A stretch of 63,842 nucleotides of DNA from CAWGCE01 sp964480915 (GCA_964480915.1 CAYZRS010000030.1:1-63842), one strand, 5' to 3'; counted from the stretch's first letter, positions 1-10,007 are shown. Notes: generated by a model from the sequence alone, not told the origin. Translations and numbers: made by a program.

Positions 1-54
1 GCAACATCCGTGGAGATCAGTGTCAATCTGTGGCCTAAGTCCTTCCGACGAAGC

Positions 55-81
55 CACGGATGCACACGGATCAACACGGAT
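55..81. repeat. Three CACGGAT repeats, 10-bp period
   Basis: The heptamer CACGGAT starts at 55, 65 and 75, so three copies sit exactly 10 bp apart. No convincing gene lies in 1-241; the 61-codon plus-strand frame here has no recognisable product. The repeat could be part of a dispersed intergenic element or a protein-binding array. Only its presence is seen. Confidence 0.4.
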
Positions 82-241
82 TACGTGAATGGCTGTACAT
101 CGTTCGCTAAACGAGCCGGCAAGGGAACAGGTCGGAATGCTAGGTGCTTGTTCCTGCGCGGCGATTGTTGGCTGTTTTTCGTGAGAGGGCCATGAACGCT
201 GCACCCGTTTTCGATCGTCGTTAGGAAAACCTTGCCGAATG

Positions 242-1603
242 CTAGAGCAGGTCGCTGGCCAGGTCGGCCAGTTCAGAGCGTTCGCCTTTCGCCAGCGTGA
301 CGTGGGCGTACAGTGGCTGGCCGGTCATGCGGTGGATGAGGTGGCTGAGGCCGTTCGAGAGTGAATCGAGATACGGTTGGTCGATTTGCTGAATGTCCCC
401 GGTGAGCACGATCTTCGTGCCCTCCCCTGCTCGCGTGATGATTGTTTTGACTTCGTGCGGCGTCAGGTTCTGCGATTCGTCAATGATGAAGAACATTCGC
501 TGCAGGCTGCGTCCGCGGATGTAAGATAGGGGCGAGATGACTAGCTTTTCGTCGGCCAACATCTCGCGTATTTTTTGTGCCCGTGGGTCGCTGTCTTTGA
601 ACTGGTGCCGAATCACCGTTAGGTTGTCGAATAACGGCTTCATATAGGGGCCCAGTTTGTCTTGAACGTCGCCGGGCAGATAACCTAAGTCTCGATTGCT
701 GAGTGGCACCACCGGCCTGGCCAGCATGATCTGGCGATATTTTGACCGACACTCGAGTGCGGCTGCCAGCGCCAGTAGAGTCTTACCCGTGCCGGCTTTA
801 CCGGCCACGGTCACCAGCCGAATGTCATTGTCGAGCAATGCTCGAAGTGCGAACGACTGTTCGGCGTTGCGAGGCTGGATGCCATACGCATTCATCTTTT
901 CGACTCGGAAGAAAGCCTTGTCGGGGGCCGAATAGGTGGCGAGCGCCGACTTGGAACCATTCCGCAGCACAAAATTCTCATTAGCACGAGGCGCTTCGAC
1001 TTCGGGCAAATCGGTTTCCTCTAGACTGCCCGTTTCATAAAGTGGATCAATGGCGTTGCCGTCAATGCCTTCAACAACTCGGGTCCCGGTATAGAGCTTG
1101 TCAAAGTTCTTAACTTTGTCGGCCGTGAAATCTTCCGCTTGAATGCCCAGTGACTTGGCCTTCATCCGTAGGTTCGTATCCTTCGTCACTAGGACGACCG
1201 GGCAATCGACCTGTTGGCTAAGTGCATACGCGCAATTCAGAATACGATGGTCGGGCGTGTCTTGGATGAAGGCTGTTTTTACCTCTGGAATGAAGCCCTT
1301 CCCCATCACCACACGAATGTTGCCCAACCCGTCACCTCGCGGCACGCCCTCTTTCGACATGACCGGTCCCGTTAACTCATCCAAGCGGCGCAAGAACTCA
1401 CGCGCTTGAAAATGCAAATCTTCATTGCCCCGTTTGAATTGATCCAACTCTTCCAACACCGTGATCGGAATCGCGACGTCATGTTCGTCGAATTTTTTGA
1501 TGCAACGTGCATCGTGGAGGATCACGTTCGTATCCAAGACAAATAGTTTTTTGATCGTCGTAGTTTGTCCGGACGTCTTGGACTGTTCTGATATCTGTGA
1601 CAT
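242..1603 (-). CDS. PIN-PhoH family ATPase (PhoH2/YlaK type)
   Basis: This 453-residue protein joins an N-terminal PIN ribonuclease fold to a C-terminal PhoH P-loop ATPase. Proteins of this type act in the cytoplasm and are thought to couple RNA unwinding to cleavage. The PIN part shows acidic residues in LDTNVILHD (residues about 20-30), VLEELD and TKDTN. The ATPase part shows Walker A GKAGTGKT near residue 270 and Walker B FFIIDES near 370. The open frame reaches 1756, but the extra N-terminus would run across a strong terminator hairpin and is unlike the family, so I start at the ATG at 1603. It is transcribed in the same direction as the protease gene upstream but separated from it by that terminator, so it probably has its own promoter between 1604 and 1720. 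Confidence 0.9.
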   Translation of the reverse strand: MSQISEQSKTSGQTTTIKKLFVLDTNVILHDARCIKKFDEHDVAIPITVLEELDQFKRGNEDLHFQAREFLRRLDELTGPVMSKEGVPRGDGLGNIRVVMGKGFIPEVKTAFIQDTPDHRILNCAYALSQQVDCPVVLVTKDTNLRMKAKSLGIQAEDFTADKVKNFDKLYTGTRVVEGIDGNAIDPLYETGSLEETDLPEVEAPRANENFVLRNGSKSALATYSAPDKAFFRVEKMNAYGIQPRNAEQSFALRALLDNDIRLVTVAGKAGTGKTLLALAAALECRSKYRQIMLARPVVPLSNRDLGYLPGDVQDKLGPYMKPLFDNLTVIRHQFKDSDPRAQKIREMLADEKLVISPLSYIRGRSLQRMFFIIDESQNLTPHEVKTIITRAGEGTKIVLTGDIQQIDQPYLDSLSNGLSHLIHRMTGQPLYAHVTLAKGERSELADLASDLL

Positions 1604-1721
1604 GCGCGGCTCGCTCCTGAGAAAAGAGGCAGACGAGGAGGTTCGATCGTAATTGATGAACGCTTCACCACGAACGTCAATAAATCGAGTGTCACGGCTA
1701 GCACGGCCACGACCTGTCAAC

Positions 1722-1753
1722 AAAAAAACGCACCCCGCTGCGGGGTGCGTTTT
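1722..1753 (-). terminator. Intrinsic terminator after the Prc protease gene
   Basis: A perfect 9-bp stem (1729-1737 with 1741-1749) closes a 3-nt loop. On the minus strand it is followed by seven T's (1728-1722). It lies 28 bp past the protease stop codon and should isolate that gene from the PhoH gene downstream. Four T's at 1750-1753 on the plus strand make it partly bidirectional. Confidence 0.85.
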
Positions 1754-1780
1754 CATGGTTTTGAGCGAATCGCCCTGGCG

Positions 1781-3892
1781 CTAGTTCAGTTTCGCCAAGC
1801 GCCGCTGTTCTAGCAGTTCGACGTAATCCAGCGACACATTGAGTACTTCGTCGAAGTAAAAATTGCGATCGATCACCGGCTTGTTGCCTGGGTCCATTTG
1901 ATCTTCGATTAATTTTTCTTCTTCCCGTTCGGAGTCCAATTCTTCACGTTCTTTGAGGAACTGTTCTTCGTTGAGCGTCACGTACTTGCGATCCTTTTGC
2001 TCACGATAACGGGTAATCTTCTTTAGGAGCTTCGCAAAGTCCTCCGAACTCTTGCGGCGGACGTCTGATCGGCTTTGCAGTTCTCCAATGATCTCTGGAG
2101 TGATCATGTCAAACTTCGTGAACATTGCTGAGTCGACTTGGTCGAAGTCGATCGCGTAGTCCAAATCGGCTTCGCCACGATCGAATTGACTGGTCATCGA
2201 AGGCAACACGATGTTGGCCGGGACGCCCCGTTTCTGAGTACTGTCGCCACTGGGCAGGTAGAACTGCTGCATCGTGATTTTCAGAGCACCGTAGTTTGGT
2301 GGATCGGGTGCGTTGAACAGCTGCTGGCCGAGGTCCAGTAGACTCTGAACCGTCCCTTTACCGTGCGTCGATTCGTCACCAACGACGATGCCTCGGCGGT
2401 AATCGCGAATGGCACCGGCAAGAATTTCACTCGCACTGGCGCTGAATCGATTGGTAACGACCACTAAAGGACCGCTCCACTTCATGCCGCGATCTAAATC
2501 ATCGTAGTGCTGCACACGGCCATCCGCGTCTTTGACTTGGACGACGGGGCCGTAATCGATGAACAGGCCGGTCAAGTTGATCGCTTCGGTCAAACTGCCA
2601 CCGCCGTTGTTGCGTAAATCGAGAACCACGACGTCAACATTCTTCGTTTTGAAATCGTCCAAGATGCGGCCCACGTCACGAGTCGTGCTCTTGAAGTTCG
2701 TCGTGCCGGTCCGAGCGGCATTCATGTCCATATAAAAACTGGGCAAGTTGATCACGCCAACCTTGTGTTTACCCTCCGTTTGAATTTCGGACGATGCCTG
2801 TTTGGGCGATTCGAGTTCGACCACATCGCCACGAGCTTCACTGTCTTTCAGTTCGATGCGAGCCCGCGTGATTTTGTATTCTTCGATCGCTGTTTCGCCC
2901 GCCGGGATGACTCCCAGACGAACAATCGTACCGGCGTGCCCACGAATCAGTTTGACGACATCGTTGAGCTTCATGTCGATCACGTCGACCATTTCACCCG
3001 TATCGCCTTGCCCGACCGAAACGATCTTGTCATCGGGCTTCATTTTCCCATGTTTGTCGGCCGCTCCACCAGGAATGATCTTCTGGACGATCGTCATGCC
3101 ATCTTCGGGACTGAGCGCCGCGCCGATGCCGTCCAGATTCAACCGCATGTTGATGTTGAAGTTTTCTAGATTGCTGGGCGACATGTAGGTCGAGTGAGGA
3201 TCGAAACTGGCACTCACCGATGTCAAGAACATCTCCAGCAACTCATCCGCATCCATCTGATGCTTTCGCTTGCCGAGACTCGTGTAGAGCTTAGAAACTT
3301 TCGCTTGAGCTTCCTCATAAGTCATCTCGTCATCCGACTTGCGGACAAGCAGTTCGTACTTGATTCGCTTCCGCCAGCGTTCATCGAGCTCGGCCGCATC
3401 GCGGGCGTATTGAATCGTATCGATGTCGGTTTCCAGCGTTTCGTCCAAGGTGAAGTCGTGATCCAGGTTGACCAATTCGTCAACTTTCACCAGCCGCTGG
3501 TCGACTCGTTTCAGGAACCGCTGGGCAATCTTGTACGATACCGTCGTGTCGCCTCGCTTTACGAAGTCGTCGATGCTGTTGCGATACTTCATGAACTCGT
3601 TCACATCGGCTTGCATGAAGAAGATTTTGAATGGGTCCAGCTGCTCGACGAACATCTTCATCGCGCGCTGCGAAATCTCGTCGTCCAACTGCCGCTTGCT
3701 GAGGTGCTCTTTCCGCAGCAACGAGGAAACGATCACCGTGACATTTCGCTCTTGAGCCCCAGGAACCGTCAATTCGGCCGACGCCTTGTGGGCAGAATTG
3801 AAGATTCCCAGACAAGCCGTTCCGGCAATAAGTGCCGCCGGAACCAGTTTTCTGGAAAAGACCAAACGCGAACCGGTGAAGATTGAGATCAT
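1781..3892 (-). CDS. prc: Carboxy-terminal processing protease, S41 family (Prc/Tsp)
   Basis: A periplasmic serine protease that degrades or trims proteins from their C-termini; in other Gram-negatives it is involved in envelope quality control. At 703 residues it is close to the E. coli Prc length. It begins with a hydrophobic export signal (cleavage plausible after ASA near residue 39). The Tsp N-terminal helical domain follows, then a PDZ domain at about 255-340 and the S41 core. The catalytic serine is Ser486 in SASASEILAG, with the general-base lysine at Lys512 in HGKGT. The charged C-terminal region (about 590-703) matches the Tsp C-terminal domain. It appears monocistronic: a terminator follows, and a divergent regulator gene lies 393 bp upstream. 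Confidence 0.95.
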   Translation of the reverse strand: MISIFTGSRLVFSRKLVPAALIAGTACLGIFNSAHKASAELTVPGAQERNVTVIVSSLLRKEHLSKRQLDDEISQRAMKMFVEQLDPFKIFFMQADVNEFMKYRNSIDDFVKRGDTTVSYKIAQRFLKRVDQRLVKVDELVNLDHDFTLDETLETDIDTIQYARDAAELDERWRKRIKYELLVRKSDDEMTYEEAQAKVSKLYTSLGKRKHQMDADELLEMFLTSVSASFDPHSTYMSPSNLENFNINMRLNLDGIGAALSPEDGMTIVQKIIPGGAADKHGKMKPDDKIVSVGQGDTGEMVDVIDMKLNDVVKLIRGHAGTIVRLGVIPAGETAIEEYKITRARIELKDSEARGDVVELESPKQASSEIQTEGKHKVGVINLPSFYMDMNAARTGTTNFKSTTRDVGRILDDFKTKNVDVVVLDLRNNGGGSLTEAINLTGLFIDYGPVVQVKDADGRVQHYDDLDRGMKWSGPLVVVTNRFSASASEILAGAIRDYRRGIVVGDESTHGKGTVQSLLDLGQQLFNAPDPPNYGALKITMQQFYLPSGDSTQKRGVPANIVLPSMTSQFDRGEADLDYAIDFDQVDSAMFTKFDMITPEIIGELQSRSDVRRKSSEDFAKLLKKITRYREQKDRKYVTLNEEQFLKEREELDSEREEEKLIEDQMDPGNKPVIDRNFYFDEVLNVSLDYVELLEQRRLAKLN

Positions 3893-4285
3893 AGACCCAT
3901 CCTAGATTTTGAAGAAAGCAAGCCCGCATACCGGACCCGATTTACCTAAGTCGCCTAAAGCTAACAACTTATAGGGATCGTACTCGTTGATAAAAATTGC
4001 GGCAAGCCCGCAGCCTGTCCTGCTTGGTTTAGTTACCGCTAAGCCCCTGTTCCTGGCATCATTTTTCTTTGATTGCCAAAGTAGGGGCCACACGACACAC
4101 TCATGCGTCTCGCAGTTTGCAATCGGCACTAGGCTTCATCGGCATTACGGTGACGATGACATTCGTGTTTGTCGATTCTCGACCAACTCGAATAAATAAC
4201 GCCCAAGTTTTTTGCTCGAGCAAGCAAGCTGAGGCTCGATATACTGTTTACGTTGCCCTTTGAATTGACCAGCTAGCGTGGCTAC
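3893..4285. other. Divergent intergenic region
   Basis: This 393-bp gap separates the diverging protease and sigma-54 activator genes and must hold both promoters. I see no credible gene. On the plus strand TATACT at 4240-4245 resembles a -10 box, with the 12-bp palindrome at 4212-4223 just upstream. Confidence 0.6.
4212..4223 (+). promoter_or_regulatory. Operator-like 12-bp perfect palindrome
   Basis: TTGCTCGAGCAA equals its own reverse complement. It lies 16 bp upstream of a -10-like TATACT (4240-4245) and 62 bp upstream of the activator's ATG. That position would suit a repressor or autoregulatory site. Function is inferred from position and symmetry only. Confidence 0.3.
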
Positions 4286-6151
4286 ATGACCGACACTGAA
4301 AGCGCCGATTTTTATTGCTATCTCACGGTGATGTCTGGTCCGCGCGCCGGCACGACTCACATGCTCGACCCGTCGAAGACGAATCAAATCGGGCGCGGCA
4401 TCGAGTGCGACATCGTGCTGATGGATCCAATCTGTTCGCGCATTCACGGCGAGCTCTCGTTCAAGGACTCCAATCCCGCAGCGACGGGGTGGTGGATTAA
4501 GGACCTCGAGAGTCGCAACGGCACGTTCTTGCGCGAGCGGCAGTTGAACGAGCCGACGATGCTCACGCCGGGTGACCGGCTGCGACTGGGGAATACGGAA
4601 CTGACCTTCTATTCGGCCGACCAACCACCCACCCTCGGTTCGACGAAAGAGGGACTTACCGAATCGATCGTCCGAGAGGCGCCCGTCGACATCGAAGATT
4701 CTGGCCGGCTAGCACTCGCTGCGCTCCGGCGAAAAGACAATGCCTCGCAGTTGATGGTGCTCTTCAATCTGAGCACGGAACTGCTCAATTGCGATGAGCC
4801 GACCGAGGTGCAACGCAAGACTCTCGACACGCTACTCAAACGGACGAAAGCAGAAGTCGTCGGCTTCCTGTGGGTCGATGACCTGGGCGAACTCAAACCT
4901 CAAATGCTGCTGCCGAGTGAATCGAGCGGCGTGCAGCTGAGCAAATCGCTGACGCAGATCGTGCTGGAACAACGGCGAGCCGCCTGGGTCTCCAGTCATG
5001 GTGCACCGACTGCCGAAAGCCTTCGACAATTCACCGATGCCCTCTGCGTGCCGGTGATCAACGACGGCCAGTTCATGGGCGCGTTGCATTTGTATCAAGG
5101 CAAAGGGCGCTTTCAAGACATCGATTTTGAGTTTTCCATTTCGGTGGCACAGCTGCTCGCCGTAGCGCTCGGTCGCGCCCGCAGGCAGGCTCAGTTGGCC
5201 GCCGATCATCGCCGCTTGGTCGTGAACTCGGCCGCCTGTGAAGAACTGATTGGCGAAAGTCGACCGATCGCCGAGTTGAAGGAGGTCATCTCGCGGGTCG
5301 CGGCCGCCAGCGGTCCCGTGCTGATCACCGGGGAAAGTGGAACCGGAAAAGAACTGGTCGCCAAGGCGATCCATGAAAGCAGCCCTCGCGTCGATCGCCC
5401 CATGCTGGCCGTCAATTGCGCAGCGATTCCGGCCACATTGATCGAGAGCCAGCTGTTTGGGCATGCCAAGGGCGCGTTCACCGGCGCGACAGACGACCAT
5501 CGCGGCTGGTTCGAACAGGCCGATACGGGGACACTGTTTTTGGACGAGATCGGGGAATTGCCGCTCGAAGCGCAAGCCAAATTGCTGCGTGTCCTTGAGG
5601 GGCACTCGTTCCAACCGGTGGGCGGAGCCAACGAAATCAACGTCGACGTGCGCGTGCTCGCCGCCACGAATCGCAACCTGGCCGAAAAAGCGGCCGCCAA
5701 AGAATTCCGCGAAGATCTTTATTACCGGTTGTCGGTCTTTGAACTAAAAGTTCCACCACTGCGTGATCGTGATGACGATATCGGCTTACTCCTCGATCAT
5801 TTTTTTCAACGTTTCCGCAACTGCCATGGTCGGCCTGGGCTCGAACTGAGCGACTCTGCGCGGAACGTCTTGCTAGAATACGCTTGGCCCGGCAACGTTC
5901 GCCAATTGCGGAATGTGATCGACAGCGCAGTCGTACTCAGTCGCAGCAATCAAATCGAAGTCGAAGACCTCGGTCTCAACGATGCAGGTACCGAACAGCT
6001 TGACACGCTCAAGATCGATGAATGGGAACGACGCTTGATCAAACGAGCGCTGAAGCGCACTGGCGGCAGCGTGCCGCAAGCGGCCAAGCTCCTGGGTATC
6101 GGCCGAGCGACGCTTTACCGAAAGATCGACGAGTATGAGATCGAACGCTAG
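4286..6151 (+). CDS. Sigma-54-dependent activator with FHA and GAF domains
   Basis: A bacterial enhancer-binding protein that uses ATP to open sigma-54 promoters. The N-terminal FHA domain (about residues 12-100; GRGIECDIVL, SRIHGEL, SRNGTFL) recognises phosphothreonine, so a Ser/Thr kinase probably supplies its input. A GAF-like domain spans about 150-305. The AAA+ domain has Walker A GESGTGKE near 350 and GAFTGA near 397, the loop that contacts sigma-54. A Fis-type helix-turn-helix (about 580-621) ends the 621-residue protein. The FHA plus GAF input in place of a receiver domain is common in planctomycetes and myxobacteria. The oxoprolinase gene starts 42 bp downstream on the same strand and may be co-transcribed, but nothing in the sequence proves that it is a target. 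Confidence 0.93.
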   Translation: MTDTESADFYCYLTVMSGPRAGTTHMLDPSKTNQIGRGIECDIVLMDPICSRIHGELSFKDSNPAATGWWIKDLESRNGTFLRERQLNEPTMLTPGDRLRLGNTELTFYSADQPPTLGSTKEGLTESIVREAPVDIEDSGRLALAALRRKDNASQLMVLFNLSTELLNCDEPTEVQRKTLDTLLKRTKAEVVGFLWVDDLGELKPQMLLPSESSGVQLSKSLTQIVLEQRRAAWVSSHGAPTAESLRQFTDALCVPVINDGQFMGALHLYQGKGRFQDIDFEFSISVAQLLAVALGRARRQAQLAADHRRLVVNSAACEELIGESRPIAELKEVISRVAAASGPVLITGESGTGKELVAKAIHESSPRVDRPMLAVNCAAIPATLIESQLFGHAKGAFTGATDDHRGWFEQADTGTLFLDEIGELPLEAQAKLLRVLEGHSFQPVGGANEINVDVRVLAATNRNLAEKAAAKEFREDLYYRLSVFELKVPPLRDRDDDIGLLLDHFFQRFRNCHGRPGLELSDSARNVLLEYAWPGNVRQLRNVIDSAVVLSRSNQIEVEDLGLNDAGTEQLDTLKIDEWERRLIKRALKRTGGSVPQAAKLLGIGRATLYRKIDEYEIER

Positions 6152-6193
6152 TCGCGGCTCCACCCGCGATGATTCGACAAGCGGAGCGATCCT

Positions 6194-9100
6194 GTGAAAC
6201 GCTGGCAGTTCGCCATCGACGTAGGAGGCACGTTTACCGACTGTTTGGCAATTTCCCCGGCGGGCGAATACCATCGAGCCAAGTTGCTCAGTTCGGCTGA
6301 AACCAAGCGGCAAGTGGCCACCGGCGCATCAACAAAGTGCATTCCATTGCAGGAAGAGACGCTCCCCGATCACTTCTGGGATGGCTACTCTCTGCGTGTC
6401 ACGAACGAAGAGGCCAAGTCGAGTGTGCAAATCAGTCGCTATGACGAGGCGACCAAGTCGCTCCACTTAGATCGACCGCTCCCTTCGACCCCACAACCGG
6501 GCCAGACGATTTCGCTCGGCTCCACCGAACCGGCCCCCATACTTGCGATCCGCACGATTCTGCGCTGCGGGATAAGCGATCCCCTTCCACCGCTCGATCT
6601 TCGGCTAGGAACAACGCTCGCCACGAACGCACTCCTCACAAGGACCGGCAGGAAAACGGCGCTGGTGGTGACAAAAGGCTTTCAGAACCTGCTCGACATC
6701 GGCTACCAAGATCGGCCACAACTGTTCGACTTGACGATTCGCAAACGGGTCCCGATCGTTTCACAAACGGTAGAGGCGACGGAACGAGTCGCCGCAAATG
6801 GCGACATTTTGAACCCATGGAATCCGTCAGACGTGCGTGCCTCCCTCCGAACGCTGCAGAACGCGGGCATCGATTCCTTAGCAATCTGCCTGATGCACTC
6901 GTACAAGAATCCCACGCATGAACTGGCAATCGGAAAGCTGGCGGCTGAGATGGGGTTCCGTCACATCTATTTGTCGCATCAAGTTTCGGCCACTTTGGGG
7001 ATCATCGATCGTGCCGAGACGACGGTTGCCGATGCCTACCTGGGGCCCATCTTGTCCGAGTACGTCGCCAGGATCCAAACGTGCTTGGCCAGCACCAGCA
7101 GTTTGCTGCTCATGACGTCGGCCGGCGGCCTCGTGTCGCCGGAACAGTTCAGTGGGAAAGACGGTTTGCTTTCCGGACCAGCGGGCGGTGTGGTGGGCTT
7201 CGCCGAATCGGCGCGACAAGCCGATGTGAAACGAGCGATCGGATTTGACATGGGAGGCACGAGTACCGACGTCTCACGCTTCGACGGCGTCATCGACACG
7301 GTCTACCAGATGGAAAAAAACGGAGTACGCCTTAACACGCCGGCGGTGGCGATCGAAACGGTCGCTGCCGGCGGCGGCTCCATTTGCGGATTCGATGGAG
7401 TCAAGCTCAAGGTCGGGCCGGCAAGCGCTGGGGCAATTCCTGGCCCTGCCTGCTACGGCAATGGGGGACCGCTCACGGTCACCGATATGAACTTCGTACT
7501 CGGCCGCGTGTCGATCGACGATTTCCCTTTCCAGCTTGCATTGGCTCCTGTGCAGAAAAAACTGGAGCAACTGCGATCGGAAATCGAACAGCAAACCGGA
7601 TCGAAGCTGACCTGCGAGCAATTGGCCGAAGGTTTCTTGAGCGTGGCCGATTCACAAATGGCTGCAGCGATTCGCACGATGTCCGTCAATTGCGGGACCG
7701 ATCCTCGCGATTACACTCTGTTCGCCTTCGGCGGCGCCGCTCCTCAGCACGCGTGCGGTCTGGCACGCATGCTAAGCATGAAAAAAGTTCTCATTCATCC
7801 TGACGGCGCCATCCTGAGTGCCGTCGGCATCGGTTCGGCCGATCAGATTAGAAGCGGCGTCGTGCCGATTTACGAACGCCTTGACGATCGCGTCGTCACC
7901 AACATGGCATCTCGCGCGTCCGAGTTGGCCGCTTCTTTGAGCCACGAGTTGCGCCAGCGGGTGGCAGACGTTACTACTTTTCAAACCCGAATACGGGTCG
8001 AGCTACGCTACACAGGACAAACATCGACGCTGATGGTGAACCTTGATGATCCGGAGCTGCTTGCAATGCGATTTCATGAATTGCATCAAGAAGTCTTCGG
8101 CTATGCCGAGCAAGGACGACCGATTGAGGCGGTCGCTGTCCGAGTCGAAGTGACCGCGGAGGGCCATTTTCACGGCCAGTCGGTCGAACGGGTTACCGAT
8201 CGGTCCCCGGCAGGGACCGCCAAAGTTTTCGTTGGGGGAACGTTTCAGTCAATTCCCGTTTATCGAGAACGTGCGCTCGTGCTGGACGATCCCACGCCAG
8301 GGCCATGCCTCGTCGTGCAGTCGACTTCCACCGTGTTCGTCGATGAACATTGGACGGTACAACGAACGCCTGCAGGCCAATTAGCGCTCACTCCAGATCA
8401 AAACCACCCGCCGGCCGATCTCGCCACAACAGAAGTCGATCCGATCCTGTTAGAAGTCTTCAACTGCCGCTTCCGCGCCATTGCTGATCAGATGGGCAGC
8501 GTCTTGCGACGGACCGCCAGCAGCGTCAATGTAAAAGAGCGGCTCGATTTTAGCTGTGCCGTGTTTACCGCCAGTGGAGACCTTGTCGCCAACGCGCCAC
8601 ATGTCCCCGTTCACCTGGGCGCGATGAGCGAATCGGTCCGGCAAGTGCTCGTCGATCATCCGACACTTTCGCCGGGCGATGTGATTGTGACCAACGATCC
8701 GTTTCGGGGCGGTTCGCACTTGCCTGATGTCACGGTGATCACCCCCGTCTTTGATCAGGCCGAGCTGGTCTTCTTTGTGGCGAGCCGAGCTCATCACGCC
8801 GAAATCGGTGGTGTTATGCCTGGCTCGATGTGGCCCCATTCCACCACCTTGGAAGAAGAAGGCGTGCTCATCCCCAGCCTCAAAGTCGTCGATCAGGGAG
8901 AGCAACAATTGGCACCGCTGCGTCGTCTCCTGACATCTGGCTCGTACCCCAGTCGCTCGGTCGACACGAACATGGCCGACCTCCAAGCGCAAATCGCCTC
9001 GAATCAACAAGGCGTCCATGATTTGGCAAATCTAACGACGCAATATGGGCTACCTGTTGTCAAAGCCTACATGCGACACATCCAATCGGCAGCCGAAAGG

Positions 9101-9967
9101 AAGATGCGACGTGCGCTGGCGCGACTGGAGGATGGTCGGCGTGAATTCCGAGATCGGTTAGACGATGGTGCCGTGATCCAAGTCGCCGTGACGATTGGCG
9201 GAGACGAAGCGATTGTCGACTTTACGGGATCGGCACCTGTCCACACGGGCAACCTGAATGCAAACTTAGCGATCGTGCGGGCCGCAGTCACCTATTGCTT
9301 TCGTTGTCTCATCGCCGAAGACATCCCACTAAACGAGGGCGTTTTGGCCCCTGTTCAGATTGTCCTACCACACGGCATGTTGAATCCGCCCAATGACATT
9401 TCGCCACTGCCGGCGGTTGCCGGTGGTAACGTGGAAACGTCTCAGCGACTCGTGGATGTCATCCTTGGTGCGCTCGGCGTTGCAGCGGCCAGTCAGGGTA
9501 CGATGAACAACCTCCTGTTCGGCGACGCAACCTTTGGCTATTACGAGACCATTTGTGGTGGAGCCGGCGCCACACCGACTGGCCCTGGCGCGGACGCAGT
9601 GCAGACACACATGACCAACACTCGACTGACCGATCCGGAAGTGTTCGAGTTCCGTTTTCCGGTGCGACTACACATTTTCGCCATTCGAGACGACTCCGGC
9701 GGATCGGGCCTCTATCGAGGCGGCCATGGCGTCGTGAGGTCGATCGAGTTCCTTCGCGAGCTGGACGTTTCGCTACTGACGCAGCGGCGAACGACGGTTC
9801 CGTTTGGGCTCGCGGGAGGCGGCGCGGGCCGTGCGGGCAGGAACTCGTTGGTGACGACCGATGGCGAGCGAGAGCTATCGTCCGTGGCGTCGTTCCGAGC
9901 TCAACCAGGCGATATCTTGACCATCCGCACGCCAGGTGGTGGCGGTTGGAAAAAGGGCGACAACTAG
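6194..9967 (+). CDS. 5-oxoprolinase / hydantoinase, HyuA-HyuB fusion
   Basis: This cytoplasmic ATP-dependent amidohydrolase is predicted to open 5-oxo-L-proline to glutamate or a related cyclic imide. The N-terminal half is the HyuA ATPase-like part: AIDVGGTFTDC at the start, then GFDMGGTSTDVSRF near residue 350. From about residue 750 the HyuB part begins (IADQMGSVLRRTASS, NDPFRGGSHLPD), ending with GTPGGGG-like glycines. At 1257 residues it has the single-chain layout of eukaryotic OPLAH rather than the split bacterial hyuA/hyuB pair. It starts at GTG (6194) behind GGAG at 6183-6186. It may be co-transcribed with the activator upstream. Substrate choice between oxoproline and hydantoins cannot be read from the sequence. 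Confidence 0.92.
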   Translation: MKRWQFAIDVGGTFTDCLAISPAGEYHRAKLLSSAETKRQVATGASTKCIPLQEETLPDHFWDGYSLRVTNEEAKSSVQISRYDEATKSLHLDRPLPSTPQPGQTISLGSTEPAPILAIRTILRCGISDPLPPLDLRLGTTLATNALLTRTGRKTALVVTKGFQNLLDIGYQDRPQLFDLTIRKRVPIVSQTVEATERVAANGDILNPWNPSDVRASLRTLQNAGIDSLAICLMHSYKNPTHELAIGKLAAEMGFRHIYLSHQVSATLGIIDRAETTVADAYLGPILSEYVARIQTCLASTSSLLLMTSAGGLVSPEQFSGKDGLLSGPAGGVVGFAESARQADVKRAIGFDMGGTSTDVSRFDGVIDTVYQMEKNGVRLNTPAVAIETVAAGGGSICGFDGVKLKVGPASAGAIPGPACYGNGGPLTVTDMNFVLGRVSIDDFPFQLALAPVQKKLEQLRSEIEQQTGSKLTCEQLAEGFLSVADSQMAAAIRTMSVNCGTDPRDYTLFAFGGAAPQHACGLARMLSMKKVLIHPDGAILSAVGIGSADQIRSGVVPIYERLDDRVVTNMASRASELAASLSHELRQRVADVTTFQTRIRVELRYTGQTSTLMVNLDDPELLAMRFHELHQEVFGYAEQGRPIEAVAVRVEVTAEGHFHGQSVERVTDRSPAGTAKVFVGGTFQSIPVYRERALVLDDPTPGPCLVVQSTSTVFVDEHWTVQRTPAGQLALTPDQNHPPADLATTEVDPILLEVFNCRFRAIADQMGSVLRRTASSVNVKERLDFSCAVFTASGDLVANAPHVPVHLGAMSESVRQVLVDHPTLSPGDVIVTNDPFRGGSHLPDVTVITPVFDQAELVFFVASRAHHAEIGGVMPGSMWPHSTTLEEEGVLIPSLKVVDQGEQQLAPLRRLLTSGSYPSRSVDTNMADLQAQIASNQQGVHDLANLTTQYGLPVVKAYMRHIQSAAERKMRRALARLEDGRREFRDRLDDGAVIQVAVTIGGDEAIVDFTGSAPVHTGNLNANLAIVRAAVTYCFRCLIAEDIPLNEGVLAPVQIVLPHGMLNPPNDISPLPAVAGGNVETSQRLVDVILGALGVAAASQGTMNNLLFGDATFGYYETICGGAGATPTGPGADAVQTHMTNTRLTDPEVFEFRFPVRLHIFAIRDDSGGSGLYRGGHGVVRSIEFLRELDVSLLTQRRTTVPFGLAGGGAGRAGRNSLVTTDGERELSSVASFRAQPGDILTIRTPGGGGWKKGDN

Positions 9968-9981
9968 TGTTGCCGCCCTTT
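9952..9981. terminator. Bidirectional terminator between convergent genes
   Basis: Two 13-nt arms (9952-9964 and 9969-9981) pair with one mismatch around a 4-nt loop, flanked by A's on one side and T's on the other. The hairpin spans the stop codon of the oxoprolinase and lies before the stop of the convergent TadG gene, so it can serve both. Confidence 0.7.
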
Positions 9982-10007
9982 CCGTGATCCGAATGTGAAA
10001 ATGAAAA

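Noticed and set aside
242..1756. Longer N-terminus for the PhoH protein
   Set aside because: It would translate through the terminator hairpin at 1722-1753 and matches nothing in the family.
4832..5614. 260-codon minus-strand frame opposite the sigma-54 activator
   Set aside because: It is the antisense shadow of a gene with clear AAA+ motifs on the other strand.
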